Shown piece by piece: positions 62,297-64,000 of a stretch of DNA of 64,000 bases. Positions within the stretch are counted from its first letter, which is position 1. Each line of letters begins with the position of its first letter. The stretch comes from Antribacter gilvus (GTDB lineage: Bacteria > Actinomycetota > Actinomycetes > Actinomycetales > Cellulomonadaceae). Under the pieces are notes generated by a model. It was not told the origin of the DNA. It saw only the letters and a list, made by a program, of their open reading frames with translations, and did not search any database. A program made the position numbers and the translations under genes. The DNA lies in the NCBI RefSeq assembly GCF_003946865.1, contig NZ_QXTH01000002.1, forward strand, positions 434,001-498,000, written 5' to 3'.

Positions 62297-64000
62297 ATGT
62301 CGCGGAGATTCGCCAGACCTCTCGCTGCCCTCGTCACCACGCTGACCCTCGGTCTGTCGCTGGGCGTCGCCACTACCGCCCCCACGGCCACCGCCGCCAC
62401 CCCGCCGAACGGCGGGGACGACGTGATCCTCAACCTCTTCCAGTGGACCTGGGACTCGGTCGCGGCCGAGTGCACCAGCACGATCGGGCCGGCGGGCTAC
62501 GGGTACGTGCAGGTGTCGCCGCCGCAGGAGCACGTCCAGGGTTCGCAGTGGTGGACGTCGTACCAGCCGGTGAGCTACCGCATCGAGTCCAAGCTCGGCA
62601 CGCGCGCCGAGTTCGCGGCGATGGTGCAGACCTGCCGGAACGCGGGTGTGGGCGTCATCGCGGACGCGGTGGTGAACCACATGGCGGCCGCGTCGTCGAC
62701 CTCGACGGGCGTGGCCGGCAGCACCTTCGGGCCGGACTCGTTCCCCGGCATCTACGGCTACAACGACTTCAACGACTGCCGCTCCAACATCTCGAACTAC
62801 GGCGACCGCTACCAGGTACAGAACTGCCGCCTCGTGAGCCTGCAAGATCTGCGCACCGGCTCGAGCTACGTGCAGGACCGCCTCGCCGCCTACCTCAACG
62901 ACCTGCTCTCGCTGGGCGTCGCGGGCTTCCGCATCGACGCCGCGAAGCACATCCCCGCCGCCGACCTCGCCGCGGTCAAGTCCCGGCTCAGCAACCCGAA
63001 CGTCTTCTGGGTGCACGAAGTGATCGGCGCACACGGCGAGCCCGTCCAGCCGTCGGAGTACCTGGGCAGCGGCGACTCGCACGAGTTCCAGTACGCGCGC
63101 GACCTCAAGACCCACTTCGACGGGCAGATCCGCAACCTGCGCTACATCGGCGACAACAAGCTGCCGTCGGACCGCGCGCAGGTCTTCGTGGACAACCACG
63201 ACACGGAGCGCAACGGCGAGACGATGACGTACGCCTGGGGCGCCAAGTACACGCTGGCGAACACGTTCCTGCTGTCGTGGCCGTACGGCTCCCCCACCGT
63301 GTACTCGGGCTACCGGTTCAGCGGCAACGACACGGGCGCGCCCGGCGCGACGTCGACCACCGTCCCGGACGCGAGCTGCAGCAACAGCCAGTGGGTGTGC
63401 ACCCAGCGCTGGACCGAGGTGCGCGGGATGGTCGGCTTCCACAACGCGGTGGCCGGTACGGCCGTGACGAACTGGTGGGACGACGGCAACAACCACATCG
63501 CCTACGGCCGCGGCGCCCGGGGCTACGTGGCGATCAACAACACCGGGTCGGCCGTGACCCGGACCTACCAGACGTCGCTGCCCGCGGGGACGTACTGCGA
63601 CGTCGTGGCGTCGACGACGTGCTCGGTGACCCGGACCGTCAACGCGTCCGGGCAGCTCACCGCCAGCGTGCCCGCGTACGGGTCGATCGCGCTGCACGTC
63701 GGGGCGCTCTCGGGCTCGACGCCGCCGCCCGCCGAGCAGGGCGACGTGTCCTTCGGCGTGAACGCCACCACCGTGTGGGGACAGAACGTGTACGTGGTGG
63801 GGAACCTCGCTCAGCTCGGGTCGTGGAACCCCGCTGCCGGGGTGGCGATGTCCTCGGCCGCGTACCCCGTGTGGCGGGCCGTCGTGGACCTGCCCGCCGG
63901 GACCACCTTCCAGTACAAGTACGTCAAGCGCGACGGGTCCGGGAACGTCGTCTGGGAGAGCGGCGCCAACCGGGTCGCCACGGTGGGCGCCAACGGGGCG
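62297..64000 (+). CDS. secreted GH13 alpha-amylase with C-terminal starch-binding domain, 3' truncated
   Basis: The visible 568 residues run off the window. They have a signal peptide (about 1-33, ending TATAAT-like TATAA) and the GH13 core: GVGVIADAVVNH, GFRIDAAKH (catalytic Asp), VFWVHEVIG (general acid Glu) and FVDNHDTERNG (third Asp). An amylase C-terminal beta domain follows (about 385-475). A CBM20-type starch-binding domain starts near 482 (VSFGVNATTVWGQNVYVVGNLAQLGSWNP) and is cut. It would cleave alpha-1,4 glucan internally outside the cell. ATG 62297 has AGGAG upstream, and dyads above suggest malto-oligosaccharide control. Confidence 0.93.
   Translation, partial: MSRRFARPLAALVTTLTLGLSLGVATTAPTATAATPPNGGDDVILNLFQWTWDSVAAECTSTIGPAGYGYVQVSPPQEHVQGSQWWTSYQPVSYRIESKLGTRAEFAAMVQTCRNAGVGVIADAVVNHMAAASSTSTGVAGSTFGPDSFPGIYGYNDFNDCRSNISNYGDRYQVQNCRLVSLQDLRTGSSYVQDRLAAYLNDLLSLGVAGFRIDAAKHIPAADLAAVKSRLSNPNVFWVHEVIGAHGEPVQPSEYLGSGDSHEFQYARDLKTHFDGQIRNLRYIGDNKLPSDRAQVFVDNHDTERNGETMTYAWGAKYTLANTFLLSWPYGSPTVYSGYRFSGNDTGAPGATSTTVPDASCSNSQWVCTQRWTEVRGMVGFHNAVAGTAVTNWWDDGNNHIAYGRGARGYVAINNTGSAVTRTYQTSLPAGTYCDVVASTTCSVTRTVNASGQLTASVPAYGSIALHVGALSGSTPPPAEQGDVSFGVNATTVWGQNVYVVGNLAQLGSWNPAAGVAMSSAAYPVWRAVVDLPAGTTFQYKYVKRDGSGNVVWESGANRVATVGANGA

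Overview
The window is a 64-kb piece of a very GC-rich actinobacterial chromosome. Actinobacteria-restricted families (DUF5997, DUF501, ClgR, a 42-type ECF sigma with its DGPF partner), GTG/TTG starts with AGGAG-type ribosome binding sites, and a secreted plant- and storage-polysaccharide enzyme set (alpha-galactosidase end, GH15, GH10-CE4 xylanase, GH13 amylase) suggest a polysaccharide-degrading Micrococcales member of the Cellulomonas/Cellulosimicrobium/Promicromonospora kind. The genus is an inference. I see no integrase, transposase, rRNA operon, CRISPR array or prophage.

Layout. 1-14.5 kb: alpha-galactosidase 3' end, a sortase-anchored protein, a LysR-effector-domain/DUF5997 divergent pair, an rRNA methyltransferase carrying in-frame hairpin insertions, a secreted beta-helix protein, FKBP, a LysR/EamA divergent pair, ECF sigma plus DGPF protein, GH15 hydrolase and cystathionine beta-synthase. 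14.5-29.5 kb: Bax-inhibitor membrane protein, an ABC exporter pair, an MBL hydrolase, an RND pump facing its MarR regulator, a methyltransferase facing an AraC regulator, MarR/small protein/HTH genes, clpP facing clgR, AlkD-like repair protein, an unusual UAA-anticodon tRNA and type II NADH dehydrogenase. 29.6-36.2 kb: PadR-HAAS pair, then the actinobacterial core block ppx-DUF501-ftsB-eno-mazG. 36.3-55.2 kb: an accessory stretch with an ECF sigma pair, a 1,499-residue xylanase, an Opp-type ABC operon extended by a glutamine amidotransferase and a serine hydrolase, an AbiEii-type nucleotidyltransferase with a small partner, hipBA, and an acyltransferase. 55.2-64 kb: mfd, an AAA ATPase with a nuclease-like tail, an OmpA-like lipoprotein, and the start of a secreted alpha-amylase that runs off the end.

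The most unusual signal is a set of dispersed long hairpins. One family is 41 bp (20-1-20) with ends GCCGAG/CTCGGC and a core close to CGTC-S-GACG. A second begins GAGAAC and ends GTTCTC. A third carries the core TGCGCGCCAGACTGCTTCC. They cluster at gene 3' ends. In several places the hairpin arm itself supplies the stop codon, and one copy sits in frame inside the rRNA methyltransferase. Their sequences vary while pairing is largely kept, so they look like mobile or copy-spreading terminator-like elements. No obvious mobilising enzyme lies in the window.

Functionally, secreted glycosidases plus an oligomer ABC importer fit polymer degradation and uptake. Divergent regulator pairs (MarR/RND, LysR/EamA, AraC/methyltransferase) fit local stress and export circuits. 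The 51-54 kb stretch looks like a small toxin-antitoxin cluster.
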